From: Lachnospiraceae bacterium
GTDB lineage: Bacteria > Bacillota > Clostridia > Lachnospirales > Lachnospiraceae
Reading direction: 5' to 3'
Assembly: GCA_015057625.1 (NCBI GenBank)
Contig: SVDZ01000012.1
Location: forward strand, 1-64,000
DNA length: 64,000 bases
Shown here: in pieces, positions 34,836 to 43,596 of the stretch
Layout of the letters: the number at the start of each line of letters is the position of its first letter
Numbering within the stretch: the first letter of the stretch is position 1
The notes under the pieces: model-generated
The model's database searches: none
Seen by the model: only the letters and a program-made list of their open reading frames with translations
What the model was told of the DNA's origin: nothing
Made by a program: the position numbers and the translations under genes

Positions 34836-35789
34836 ATGACTATTAACAGATTTGTTTGTCTGTGGTCGCTTATATTATGTATGGTTTGCGTTTTTGTTTC
34901 AACTACAGGTTGTGATAAGGACACGGATAGTTACAAAAAAAATGCCACGTATATTTATTATGTAGATAAAACAGAGACAAAGCTTGTTCCAAGAGAATAT
35001 AAAGTGAAGGCTAAAAATTCAAAAAAACAGGTGGAGGAAGTTATCGGGAAACTTCAATTAAATACTGACAATGTTGATATTGTAAAAGCTATTCCAAGTG
35101 AGGTTACATTGAAAGATTACACATTAGAAGATGGTGTGTTGTCTATGGCTTTTAGTACAGACTATTTGTCGATGAATAGAGCAAGAGAGGTTTTGACAAG
35201 AGCTGCAATAGTTCTTACACTTACCCAGCTTGAGAATGTCAGTTATGTCTCAATTTCAGTAGACGGACAGCCCCTCACAAAATCTACAGGTGAAGTTTAT
35301 GGAAATATGTCTGCAGTTGATTTTGCAGACAATCTGGACAATAATCAAAACGGCAATCATAAAGATGATTTTACTATTTATTTTGCCAACTCCCAGGGAA
35401 CTAAACTGGTACCTTTCAAATTCAACGCAGATTACGGCTTGAATATGTCTAAAGAACAGTTTATTATCAATAAATTGATAGAAGGACCGGGAGAAAAACA
35501 GGGTTACATCAGAACTCTTTCAGAGAATGTAAATGTGGTCAGCGTAAAGACTATGGATAATATCTGTTATGTAACTTTCGCTGAGAATTTCCTGACAGAG
35601 CAGGTTACAGTTCCCGATGAACTGGTTATTTATTCAATAGTTAATTCCCTTTCTGAATTATCTTACATTCACAAGGTTCAGGTAATTGTAATCGGAGAGG
35701 TGGGAGCGACATATCACGGAACCATTTCTCTTGCGGATGCATTTACCAGAAATCTTGACTATGTTGAGAAAAATGATGATACAGAGTAA
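34836..35789 (+). CDS. Double GerMN-domain lipoprotein
   Basis: A 317-residue lipoprotein with lipobox T-T-G-C (Cys26). Two GerMN-like domains are visible at about 40-155 and 175-300; each has an I-Y-[YF] strand, a T-K-L-V-P segment and an E-x-V-I-x-x-L-x-x-G or I-I-N-K-L-I-E-G-P helix. AGGAGG is 10 bases before the ATG at 34836. Its direct linkage to a two-component pair is reminiscent of the actinobacterial MtrAB-LpqB set, where a GerMN lipoprotein modulates the kinase. GerM-type proteins also act in sporulation in Bacillus. Whether it controls the neighbouring kinase is inference. Confidence 0.8.
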   Translation: MTINRFVCLWSLILCMVCVFVSTTGCDKDTDSYKKNATYIYYVDKTETKLVPREYKVKAKNSKKQVEEVIGKLQLNTDNVDIVKAIPSEVTLKDYTLEDGVLSMAFSTDYLSMNRAREVLTRAAIVLTLTQLENVSYVSISVDGQPLTKSTGEVYGNMSAVDFADNLDNNQNGNHKDDFTIYFANSQGTKLVPFKFNADYGLNMSKEQFIINKLIEGPGEKQGYIRTLSENVNVVSVKTMDNICYVTFAENFLTEQVTVPDELVIYSIVNSLSELSYIHKVQVIVIGEVGATYHGTISLADAFTRNLDYVEKNDDTE

Positions 35790-35888
35790 TGAAAAGATGG
35801 TGATAGAATAAACAGATTAATGTGGCAAATAAATAGTAGAATAGGATAATAAAATAAGAATATTATATTAGAAAAATGAGGTAATAAT

Positions 35889-38270
35889 ATGGCTGAAAAG
35901 AGACCGGTTTTGTTTGTTATGCCGGCCTTGATACTTGGAGAGGTAGATGCCATGTTGGGAATGCATTGTATTTTGTTTGTACTTTGTATTTCTTATATTT
36001 TAGTGCAAAAAATCACAGTGAAGAAGAAAACAATCTTTTTCGCTGTGATTTTTTTGCTGTTTTTTTGTGGAAGCATTAACTATAAGAATGAATTAAGCAG
36101 GATTGATAAAATAAGTGGATTGCAGGGGGAAGTGAGTGCGGAGGGAATATTTTCAAGGGAAGAGGAAACAGACTCCGGCGTCAGATACTATTTAAAGAAT
36201 GTGATTATAAGTAATAAAGTCAGGGTTAAACAACTGATTGTGTATTCAGACAGGCCTTCATATTATAAACCGGGGAATAAAATCTTAGTTAAAGGGACAC
36301 TTAAAAATTTTGAGGAGAGTGCCAATTACGGCAATCAGGATATGAGATTTTATTATAAAACATTGGGGGTATATTGTTATTTGAGAGAGAATTATTCTGA
36401 ATGTAAAAAAGGACGGTCAAATGTCGTAAAAGAAATACTTTTTGATTTTAGGGAAAAGATTATAATCACTATAAGAAATATAAGGCCGGAATGCAAAGAA
36501 AAGTATGTTATTACTGCAATGATTACAGGGTATAAAGGAGATTTAGATGATGAGATCAAAAATGACTATATGCTCGGAGGAATAAGCCACATAATTGCCA
36601 TCTCAGGCCTTCATATAACTGCTATTGGAATCGCAGTGTTTAAATTGCTGCGCCTCAGATTCAGATTTGTGCTATCAGGATTTGCATCCTTTGGCGTCGT
36701 CATTGCTTTTGTAGTAATGACAGGAGAGCAGGTATCGGCAGAGAGAGCAATGGTTATGTTTGCTTTTTATCTTCTGGCAAATGCACTTGGAAGAAAATAT
36801 GATATGGCAAATGCAATAGCCTTTGCTGTAATAGTAATGTGCATTTTTAACCCTTTCATCATAATGAATTTTTCTTTCCAAATGTCTGTCGGCGCAGTTG
36901 GGGCAATAGTGTGGATTTTGCCGTTGTTAAGTGAATTTATGGGAGTGGATGGTATGAAGTATTATGCTCCCTCAAAGATTAAAAAGAAAAAGAGAATTGA
37001 AGACAAAATGATATGTGTAATATGTGATGTAAAGGTGATTTGTTGTAAGGGACTTGTGGCAGGACTTGCTATCAATTTTGTCACCATGCCTATATTGATT
37101 TTTAATTATTATCAGATATCGCGTTTTTCATTAATTATAAATGTAATGGTAGTTCCGTGTATGACATTGATATTGATGATGTCATTTGGCGGATTAATTG
37201 CAGGAATGATTCCGTTAATTCCAAAACAGGCAGGAAATGTACTTTTAGCTCCGGTAACAAAATTACTCCGGTTATTCTCAAAAATTTGTCGAGGTGCGAC
37301 CGTAATTCCGGGAAATGTGTTTGTAACAGGGAAGCCTGATGAATATCAGATAGTTATTTATTATATGATAATCTTCGTGGTTTTTATTGGCATAAGCAGA
37401 TTTAATCGGTTGAAAAAAGAAGAATCTAAAGCGAGCAGAGATGAGGAGAAGAGGGTAAACAGGAGGTGGAAATGGATAGGTGTTGTTTTTGCATATTTGA
37501 TTCTTCCCTATTTACTTTGCCACGGAAAAGAGAAGGATGAGATTATCTTGAACAATGTTGGACAGGGAGATTGCATCCTAGTGTTGGATAAAGCTGCAAA
37601 CATAATGATAGATTGCGGAAGCAGTGATGTGGATAATCTCTATAAATACAGAATAAAGTCGGCTCTTAATGCCAGAAGAATTACAAAACTTGATTATGTG
37701 TTTTTGACACACGGTGATGATGATCATATTTCCGGGGTGTGTGAAATGTTAGATGACAAAATGCCTGATTCAATTAAGGTGGATAAAATAGTTTTGCCAA
37801 AAACCTTGGATAAGAATGGTAAAATCGGGCAGGTGCTAAAGCAAATTGATGAGAGTAAGGTAATGTATTTTAAGAGTGGGGATACTTTAAAAAGTAGCTC
37901 CCTAAGTGTGACATGTCTCCATCCGTCACCGGATTTTCAAAGTGAAGAAGAGAATAATCATTCACTTGTTCTTGATATAAAACAAAATGAAAAAAGATAT
38001 CTGTTTACAGGAGATATTCCAATGGAGTGTGAAGAGTTGTTTTTGGATAAGCTTCACAACAAATATGATGTGCTTAAGGTGGCACATCATGGATCGAAAA
38101 ATTCAACCTCAATGGAGATTCTTGAAAGAATAAGAGCAAATGTGTACCTGATTTCCTGTGGCGACAGAAACAGATATGGACACCCTCATAAGGAGTTGAT
38201 TGACAGGCTGGAGGCTGCCGGGGGAAGAATAATTGTGACAAGTGTGGATGGCCAAGTTGTGGTGAAGTAG
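35889..38270 (+). CDS. comEC: ComEC/Rec2 DNA-uptake channel with metallo-beta-lactamase domain
   Basis: A 793-residue membrane protein. The N-terminus has two helices, then a DUF4131/OB-like extracellular region (about 65-180), and the competence membrane core (about 215-500) with I-I-A-I-S-G-L-H-I and Q-V-S-A-E-R-A. The C-terminal metallo-beta-lactamase domain (about 545-793) has T-H-G-D-D-D-H-I-S-G and V-A-H-H-G-S-K-N-S-T. ComEC forms the channel for incoming single-stranded DNA; the terminal domain is thought to degrade the other strand. GAGGT precedes the ATG. It lies 100 bases after the GerMN gene and 117 bases before holA, as is common in Firmicutes. Confidence 0.93.
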   Translation: MAEKRPVLFVMPALILGEVDAMLGMHCILFVLCISYILVQKITVKKKTIFFAVIFLLFFCGSINYKNELSRIDKISGLQGEVSAEGIFSREEETDSGVRYYLKNVIISNKVRVKQLIVYSDRPSYYKPGNKILVKGTLKNFEESANYGNQDMRFYYKTLGVYCYLRENYSECKKGRSNVVKEILFDFREKIIITIRNIRPECKEKYVITAMITGYKGDLDDEIKNDYMLGGISHIIAISGLHITAIGIAVFKLLRLRFRFVLSGFASFGVVIAFVVMTGEQVSAERAMVMFAFYLLANALGRKYDMANAIAFAVIVMCIFNPFIIMNFSFQMSVGAVGAIVWILPLLSEFMGVDGMKYYAPSKIKKKKRIEDKMICVICDVKVICCKGLVAGLAINFVTMPILIFNYYQISRFSLIINVMVVPCMTLILMMSFGGLIAGMIPLIPKQAGNVLLAPVTKLLRLFSKICRGATVIPGNVFVTGKPDEYQIVIYYMIIFVVFIGISRFNRLKKEESKASRDEEKRVNRRWKWIGVVFAYLILPYLLCHGKEKDEIILNNVGQGDCILVLDKAANIMIDCGSSDVDNLYKYRIKSALNARRITKLDYVFLTHGDDDHISGVCEMLDDKMPDSIKVDKIVLPKTLDKNGKIGQVLKQIDESKVMYFKSGDTLKSSSLSVTCLHPSPDFQSEEENNHSLVLDIKQNEKRYLFTGDIPMECEELFLDKLHNKYDVLKVAHHGSKNSTSMEILERIRANVYLISCGDRNRYGHPHKELIDRLEAAGGRIIVTSVDGQVVVK

Positions 38271-38347
38271 AGGGGAGATGAGAAGAAAAATCAATTAAAT
38301 GTGTTATCTGGCATCAGTTGAAATGTATAGTTTTTGAAGAATTGTTG

Positions 38348-38356
38348 TGTTATAAT
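38348..38356 (+). promoter_or_regulatory. Extended -10 promoter element before holA
   Basis: TGT directly precedes TATAAT (38351-38356), giving an extended -10. A good -35 at 17 bases is absent. The ATG of holA lies 31 bases downstream. Confidence 0.5.
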
Positions 38357-38387
38357 CAACAGTGTTAAAACCGAAAGGATTCTTTTT

Positions 38388-39380
38388 ATGAAATCAATAA
38401 ATCAAGATATAAAAGATAGAAATTTTAAAAGAACATATTTATTGTTTGGCGAAGAGGAATATCTGAAGAGGCGATATAAGCATTCGCTGATTGAAGCTAT
38501 TGCCGGCGATGACACTATGAACAAAAGCTTCTATGAAGGAAAAGGCATAGATGTAAATGAAGTAATCGATATGGCAGAGACTATGCCGTTTTTTGCCGAT
38601 TATAAATTGTTGGTGATTGAGGATAGCGGGTTCTTCAAAAGCAGTCAGGAAAAATTGGCAGAGTATGTCAAAAATATTCCGGAGACCACGGTTATATTAT
38701 TTGTGGAATCAGAAGTGGATAAGAGAAGCAAGATGTTCAAGGCCGTAAAGGCAGCAGGATATGTTTGTGAGATGGGAAGACAGGATGAAAAATCCCTTGC
38801 GATTTGGGCAGCAAAGATCATCAATTCTCACAACAAGAAGATTACACAAAATAATATGACATATCTTCTTGGCAAAGTTGGAACAGATATGGAATTGCTT
38901 TCAAATGAAATCGAGAAGCTTGTGGATTACTGCGGTAGCAGGGAGATTATTGAAAAGTCAGATATTGATGTGATTTGTACGACACAATTGTCAGTGAAAA
39001 TCTTTGATATGATAGATGCAATTTCTGCTAAGGATAGCAAGAAAACTTTGGAGTGCTATTATGAATTAATTGAATCAAAGGAACCGCCTGAAAGAATATT
39101 ATTTATGATTATCAGACAGTTTAATCTTATGATTCAGGCAAAAGATTTGAGTGCCAGAGGAATGGGACAGGCACAGATTGCGCAGGCAATGGGAGTGCAG
39201 AGTTTTATAGTGGGAAAGACTATAAGACAGAGTAAGAACTTTACGCTGGCAGAATTAAAAAATGGCTTGCGTGACAGTGTAGAAATAGATGAGATGTTCA
39301 AAAACAGCAAGATGGATAAAAACATGGGAATTGAATTGCTGTTAGTAAAGTACAGTTCCAAGGTTTCTATTGACAAGTAG
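38388..39380 (+). CDS. holA: DNA polymerase III delta subunit
   Basis: A 330-residue clamp-loader subunit. The N-terminus Y-L-L-F-G-E-E-E-Y-L is the typical start of the family, followed by the D-E-T-M-P-F-F-like and L-L-V-I-E-D-S-G-F-F segments of the AAA-like domain, and a C-terminal domain with M-I-R-Q-F-N-L-M-I-Q-A. Delta opens the beta clamp during loading. AAAGGA is nine bases before the ATG at 38388; longer in-frame starts would overlap the promoter. The arrangement comEC-holA-rpsT is widely conserved in Firmicutes, which supports the call. Confidence 0.92.
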   Translation: MKSINQDIKDRNFKRTYLLFGEEEYLKRRYKHSLIEAIAGDDTMNKSFYEGKGIDVNEVIDMAETMPFFADYKLLVIEDSGFFKSSQEKLAEYVKNIPETTVILFVESEVDKRSKMFKAVKAAGYVCEMGRQDEKSLAIWAAKIINSHNKKITQNNMTYLLGKVGTDMELLSNEIEKLVDYCGSREIIEKSDIDVICTTQLSVKIFDMIDAISAKDSKKTLECYYELIESKEPPERILFMIIRQFNLMIQAKDLSARGMGQAQIAQAMGVQSFIVGKTIRQSKNFTLAELKNGLRDSVEIDEMFKNSKMDKNMGIELLLVKYSSKVSIDK

Positions 39381-39409
39381 TGAGATAAAATGTAAAATAT
39401 ATCTTGTGT

Positions 39410-39508
39410 CTGTGCCAACAGTCCGCGAAATCCTATGGCACAGATGAGTTACAGGATGATTCCGAATCTCTCTCAAAGGAATCATGAAAAATTATATTTT
39501 TCACGGAG
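39410..39508 (+). other. Structured leader of the S20 mRNA
   Basis: Three hairpins are visible: TCTGTGCC (39410-39417) with GGCACAGA (39438-39445), ATGATTCC with GGAATCAT (about 39457-39486), and TGAAAAA with TTTTTCA just before the ribosome site. S20 synthesis is autoregulated in several bacteria, so this may be a ribosomal-protein leader, but I do not recognise a named class. Confidence 0.45.
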
Positions 39509-39517
39509 GTGGACAAA

Positions 39518-39781
39518 ATGGCTAACATTAAGTCAGCAAAGAAAAGAATTATCGTAGCACGTACTAGAAACGAAAGAAACAAATCAATCAAGACTGCAGT
39601 TAAGACTTGCATCAAGAAAGTTGAAGCAGCAGTAGCTAACAATGATAAAGAGTTAGCAACAAAAGAATTAGTTGCAGCTACAAAGGCTATCGACATGGCT
39701 TGCACAAAGGGTGTATACCATAAGAATAATGCAGCTAGAAAAGTTTCTAGATTAGCTAAGTTAGTTAACACAATCGCATAA
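39518..39781 (+). CDS. rpsT: 30S ribosomal protein S20
   Basis: An 87-residue, lysine- and alanine-rich helical protein of the small subunit, binding the 5' and 3' minor domains of 16S rRNA. A-N-I-K-S-A-K-K-R at the N-terminus and K-G-x-x-H-K-N-N-A-A-R-K-x-S-R-L at the C-terminus are diagnostic. GGAGGT is eight bases before the ATG at 39518. Its standalone position behind holA and before a terminator is the usual one. Confidence 0.97.
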   Translation: MANIKSAKKRIIVARTRNERNKSIKTAVKTCIKKVEAAVANNDKELATKELVAATKAIDMACTKGVYHKNNAARKVSRLAKLVNTIA

Positions 39782-39798
39782 TTTTGTGACGTGAAATA

Positions 39799-39830
39799 AA
39801 AAACACCGGCATTATTGCCGGTGTTTTTTT
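39799..39830 (+). terminator. Terminator after rpsT
   Basis: ACACCGGCA pairs with TGCCGGTGT around TTAT, followed by seven T residues. Confidence 0.93.
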
Positions 39831-39907
39831 GTGTTTGCGCGCCAAGTGAATATAGTGATATTTCGTGTACATACTAATTGAATAGGGTCATGTAAAAAGG
39901 AGGATTT

Positions 39908-40792
39908 ATGAGAGACCATATTCAGACTGATCTTGCAATAGAAGAGAGAGAGCGATTTGAAAAGAATGTAGAAATAGACGGTGTTGTTTTGAAAAAGAAA
40001 AGGGTAGGAAATGCCTGTAATGTTACTACTATGGAAATAACAACCGATTATGGCTCTAAAAAGATGAATAAGCCAAAAGGGTGCTATGTAACGCTTGAAT
40101 ACAGCAATCCCTTTGAAAACGCAAAGAATATAGCGGATACGTTGAAAGATGTTTTGGTGGAAAAACTAAAAACTATTGTTCCTAAAAAGATAATGGTAGT
40201 CGGGCTTGGAAATGATAAGGCTACACCGGATTCATTAGGACCAAAGGTAGTAGAAAAAATATCAATTACAGATAGAGTGTGTTGCATAGTGCCGGGAGTT
40301 TGTGGAAGGACAGGTGTGGAAAGCTTTAATATTGTTAGGGGAGTTTGTAAGGAAGAAAAGCCGGATTTAATCCTTGCGGTTGATTCACTTGCGGCAAGAA
40401 ATGTATCAAGGATTACCAGAACAATACAGTTTACGGATACAGGAATTGTTCCTGGCTCCGGAGTTGGAAATCACAGGATAGGACTCAACAGCGATACAAT
40501 CGGAATTCCTGTAGTTGCACTGGGAGCCCCGACAGTTATAAATAGTGTAACTATTGTGCACGACACGTTGAATCAATTGCTGGACTACCTTGGAAACTAT
40601 GAGCAGATGCGCAATGTTACCAAGACATTTGAAATATTAACGTCTAAAGAAAAGTATGATTTGATAGAAGATGTGATGTCAGGGGGAGTTGGAAAAATGT
40701 ATGTAACGCCCAAAGATATTGATGAAGTGATAGAATGCCTAACCTATATTTTTTCAACGGCCATTAATGAAGCCTGTGCGCTAGATAAATAA
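39908..40792 (+). CDS. gpr: Germination protease (spore endopeptidase GPR)
   Basis: A 294-residue protease that degrades small acid-soluble spore proteins at germination. The N-terminal I-Q-T-D-L-A matches the self-processing region of the zymogen. The core has V-V-G-L-G-N-D-K-A-T-P-D-S-L-G-P and V-P-G-V-C-G-R-T-G-V-E, and A-V-D-S-L-A-A-R, all typical of GPR (family A25). AAAAGGAGGA precedes the ATG. Together with spoIIP it implies a spore-forming host. In many Firmicutes gpr is followed directly by spoIIP; here about 930 bases of repeats lie between them. Confidence 0.95.
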   Translation: MRDHIQTDLAIEERERFEKNVEIDGVVLKKKRVGNACNVTTMEITTDYGSKKMNKPKGCYVTLEYSNPFENAKNIADTLKDVLVEKLKTIVPKKIMVVGLGNDKATPDSLGPKVVEKISITDRVCCIVPGVCGRTGVESFNIVRGVCKEEKPDLILAVDSLAARNVSRITRTIQFTDTGIVPGSGVGNHRIGLNSDTIGIPVVALGAPTVINSVTIVHDTLNQLLDYLGNYEQMRNVTKTFEILTSKEKYDLIEDVMSGGVGKMYVTPKDIDEVIECLTYIFSTAINEACALDK

Positions 40793-40835
40793 TTCCATAT
40801 CTTATATCCACAATCACAGTATGTTTGTACCAAAT

Positions 40836-40906
40836 ATCATACTTTATGAAACACAGAATTGTGATGATAATATCTGTGCGAAAATGAGATACGATATGCA
40901 TCATTT
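40836..40906 (+). repeat. Conserved left flank of palindrome array 3
   Basis: It starts with ATCATACTTTATGAAAC and continues with a CACAG...CTGTG hairpin and TGCATCATTT, paralleling 26486-26551. An inverted form of its first part (GATTCTGTGTTTCATAA) occurs on the right side of the array at about 41285-41301, so the array is bracketed by inverted ends. Confidence 0.75.
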
Positions 40907-41199
40907 ACCTACCAATTGAAAGATTTATTAGTTTGGAAGGTATGTTACAAAAATAGCTTGGCATGAGAATTACCTTCCAAATGTGAGAATTGTTAGTTTG
41001 GAAGGTATGTTGCAATAATGGCTTGGCAAAAGAATTACCTACTAAATAAGATATTTGTTAGTTTTGATGGTAATTGACAAAATTATGACAAACTTAATTT
41101 ACCTACCAAATGGTAAATATATTAGTTTGGAAGGTAATTGATAACAAATTAACAAATTTACCTTACCTTCCAATGCAAGAAAAAACTTAAATGGAAGGT
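40907..41199 (+). repeat. Palindromic-unit array 3 (five units)
   Basis: Units start at 40907, 40972, 41037, 41101 and 41165, each 35 bases, with spacers of 30, 30, 29 and 29 bases. Units three to five and their spacers are nearly identical to units four to six of array 2. The trailer AAAATGGTAAAATATAG follows, as in arrays 1 and 2. Bases 41217-41293 between the array and H3 hold a degraded terminal motif and nothing else I can name. Confidence 0.92.
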
Positions 41200-41293
41200 A
41201 AAATGGTAAAATATAGTTTCTAAAAGTATTATTTGTGAAAACGATGCGTGTCTCAGATTATTATTGCATAGCCTTTCCCGTGACGATTCTGTG

Positions 41294-41643
41294 TTTCATA
41301 AACTATACTTTATGAAACGTGAATTACAGTTGCTTTCGGGAATACGTAAAGAGCAATTATGTGAATGTATTTCGAAAAACGATTGAGACAAACTTCGAAG
41401 GATTTCGATAAAAGAAGGATGATTCGCTGTCAAATTTCGAGGATTACAGGTCCTCGAAATTTAGTGCAAGTGACAGAGTTTTCATCAAGAAAACTCTGGA
41501 AATTTGCACGGACGAGAACCATACTTCTTTTGAGGAATAATCCTTCAAGTTTCGTCGAACTGTTTTGAGAAAACATTTATATAATTGCGACCTAGTATTC
41601 TGAAAGCAACGTATGCCCGTTTCAAAAAGTATACTTTATGAAA
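41294..41643 (+). repeat. Long-hairpin element H3
   Basis: It is a near-identical inverted copy of H1. GTTGCTTTC (41329-41337) pairs with GAAAGCAAC (41602-41610), and AAAAGAAGGATGATTC (41410-41425) pairs with 41516-41531 at 14 of 16 positions. The tip hairpins are 41432-41462 (AAATTTCGAGGA/TCCTCGAAATTT) and 41474-41498 (CAGAGTTTTC/GAAAACTCTG, loop ATCAA), the latter on a GTGCAA/TTGCAC base. The ends are TTTCATAAACTATAC (41294-41308) and GTATACTTTATGAAA (41629-41643), an inverted pair. It lies about 75 bases upstream of spoIIP and may carry or influence its transcription. Confidence 0.87.
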
Positions 41644-41720
41644 TGTGAAATCCTCCAGATGATTATAATCATAATTTAGGCCGGATATGAATATAATGTA
41701 GTGTGTTGGAGGTGGGTTTG

Positions 41721-43124
41721 ATGCAGAGAGTTTTTGGTAGTAAGCAGGTGCGTGTGGTGCTTTGGAAAAAAAGAAAAGGCCTGATTAGGAAAAGAACTTT
41801 CGAGCATTTGGTGACAGTTATAATAGTAGTTCTTTGTCTGTACATTGTACTGTATTGTTTGGGAATAATATCAAAAGATGAACGGTTTGGTAACTTAAAG
41901 CAAAGCGGTGTCGATTTTATTAATAAGATTTATGGCAGTGTGATGGTGAAAGTTACAGATGTTGGAGCAATAAGATCAATGTCTGAAAATGAGCTTTCTT
42001 TCCCGGAAAGAATTAAGAAGGTCTTATGTTCGAATGTCATTGAAAGAGTTATGAAAAAAGGAGAGAAGGAGCAAAAGCGGGATAGCATATATGTGAGCAA
42101 TTTATTAGAAGAAGAGGACAATGACCTTCAACTAAAAATGGCGGTTGAAAATGAGCAATATATAAAAATGGTTGAGAGAGAAAAACAAGACAATAATGAT
42201 AAAGGAAACGGACATAATAATAATCAAAACGATGATAATCGAAGTGGCGACAAACAGAGAGAGAACAAGCGAGATGGGGGTAAAAAAGCGGCTGCAGCGC
42301 TGAAGGCAAATTCAAAAATAATAAAATATGTGGATGAACCAAAAAGCATAGGGCATATTTACAATTCTACAGACAAGATTTCTTTTGATAATCTGATAAA
42401 AAAGTTTTATACCGTTTCTGCTGCGACATCTATTAAAGAGAGTGATCTTAATTATAATAAAGCAATGGAAAAGAAGTATAAGATAAAAGGAGATGGGAGT
42501 AAAGCTCAAATATTAATTTATCATACTCATTCACAGGAAGAATTTTCCGACACAAAGGGAAAATCAGAAAAAAGTATTCTGGGGGTGGGAGATTATCTGG
42601 CGACAATACTTCGAGAACAGTTTGGATATAATGTCATTCATGACAAGACAACCTATGATGTGGTAAATGGAAAACTTGATCGAAATAAAGCTTACGACCA
42701 ATCTAGAAGAGGAGTTAAGAAAATCCTCAAGGACAATCCCTCTATTAGTCTTATTCTTGATATACATAGAGACGGAGTTAAAGAGGGGGTGCGCCTTGTA
42801 ACAAAAATAAACGGAAAGCCCACAGCACAGATTATGTTTTTTAATGGAATGTCCCGATTTAGGGCAGGAGGAGATATAGATTATCTGTATAATCCGAATC
42901 TTAAAGATAACTTAGCACTTTCGTTGCAAATGAAAATGGCGGCTGAAGCGTATTATCCAAACTTCACCCGCCATAATTATATAAATGCTTACCAATATAA
43001 TCTTGATTTGATGCCACAGTGTATGCTTATTGAAATGGGAGCACAGACAAATACTTTTGCAGAAGTAAAGAATGCCTGCGAGCCTCTTGCAATGCTTATA
43101 CATATGACATTAGGAAAAAAATAA
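41721..43124 (+). CDS. spoIIP: Stage II sporulation protein P
   Basis: A 467-residue membrane-anchored peptidoglycan amidase/endopeptidase of the engulfment complex with SpoIID and SpoIIM. One membrane helix lies near residues 31-54. A low-complexity linker rich in Asn, Asp and Lys spans about 140-200. The catalytic domain (about 250-467) begins I-L-I-Y-H-T-H-S-Q-E and includes L-D-I-H-R-D-G and the E-M-G-A-Q-T-N-T segment, supplying zinc ligands of the family. GGAGGT is seven bases before the ATG at 41721; three other in-frame codons upstream are not needed. The hydrophilic linker is longer than I would expect. Sporulation-type promoters were not recognisable. Confidence 0.93.
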   Translation: MQRVFGSKQVRVVLWKKRKGLIRKRTFEHLVTVIIVVLCLYIVLYCLGIISKDERFGNLKQSGVDFINKIYGSVMVKVTDVGAIRSMSENELSFPERIKKVLCSNVIERVMKKGEKEQKRDSIYVSNLLEEEDNDLQLKMAVENEQYIKMVEREKQDNNDKGNGHNNNQNDDNRSGDKQRENKRDGGKKAAAALKANSKIIKYVDEPKSIGHIYNSTDKISFDNLIKKFYTVSAATSIKESDLNYNKAMEKKYKIKGDGSKAQILIYHTHSQEEFSDTKGKSEKSILGVGDYLATILREQFGYNVIHDKTTYDVVNGKLDRNKAYDQSRRGVKKILKDNPSISLILDIHRDGVKEGVRLVTKINGKPTAQIMFFNGMSRFRAGGDIDYLYNPNLKDNLALSLQMKMAAEAYYPNFTRHNYINAYQYNLDLMPQCMLIEMGAQTNTFAEVKNACEPLAMLIHMTLGKK

Positions 43125-43152
43125 TGTAAAATACTATTACTGTAAAATGTTA

Positions 43153-43596
43153 TTACTTTCTTCCTGTTGAACCAAATCCCTTTTCCCCTCTCTCAGTGTC
43201 ATCTAACTCTTCAACTTCGTTGAAATCTGCAGTGAGAAATGGAGTGATAACAAACTGAGCGATACGCTCTTTGTCAACAACTGTTTTTGGCTCATTTGAG
43301 TGGTTGTGTAAAGCTACAATAATCTCACCTCTGTAGTCTGCATCAACTACACCAACCTTATTGGCCGGAGCAAGCCCCTGCTTGCAGGCAAGACCTGAAC
43401 GTGCATAGATTAATCCTGCATAGCCTTCAGGAACTTCAAGAGCAACCCCAGTTTTAACAAAAACAGTCTCACCCGGAGCGATTACTGTGTCTTGGCCCAT
43501 ACATGCATATAAATCTGCTCCTGCAGCCATATCAGAACCGTATGTTGGGATGATAGCCTCAGGATTTAATTTTTTGATGTTAACTTTTACTGCCAT
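43153..43596 (-). CDS. dut: dUTP diphosphatase
   Basis: A 147-residue trimeric dUTPase that removes dUTP and makes dUMP for thymidylate. The five motifs are visible: A-G-A-D-L-Y, R-S-G-L-A, G-V-V-D-A-D-Y-R-G-E, E-R-I-A-Q-F and the C-terminal R-G-E-K-G-F-G-S-T-G arginine-glycine arm. AAGGAGA precedes the ATG. It overlaps nrdG by 10 bases, so both products of this deoxynucleotide pair are co-translated. Confidence 0.96.
   Translation of the reverse strand: MAVKVNIKKLNPEAIIPTYGSDMAAGADLYACMGQDTVIAPGETVFVKTGVALEVPEGYAGLIYARSGLACKQGLAPANKVGVVDADYRGEIIVALHNHSNEPKTVVDKERIAQFVITPFLTADFNEVEELDDTERGEKGFGSTGRK

Noticed and set aside
39410..39508. A known riboswitch before rpsT
   Set aside because: Hairpins are present, but no riboswitch core that I recognise; a ribosomal-protein leader is the simpler reading.
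41365..41568. A 67-codon open frame inside element H3
   Set aside because: It spans the hairpins of the element, has no ribosome site, and its sequence is explained by the palindromic DNA. The near-identical copy H1 does not support coding conservation.
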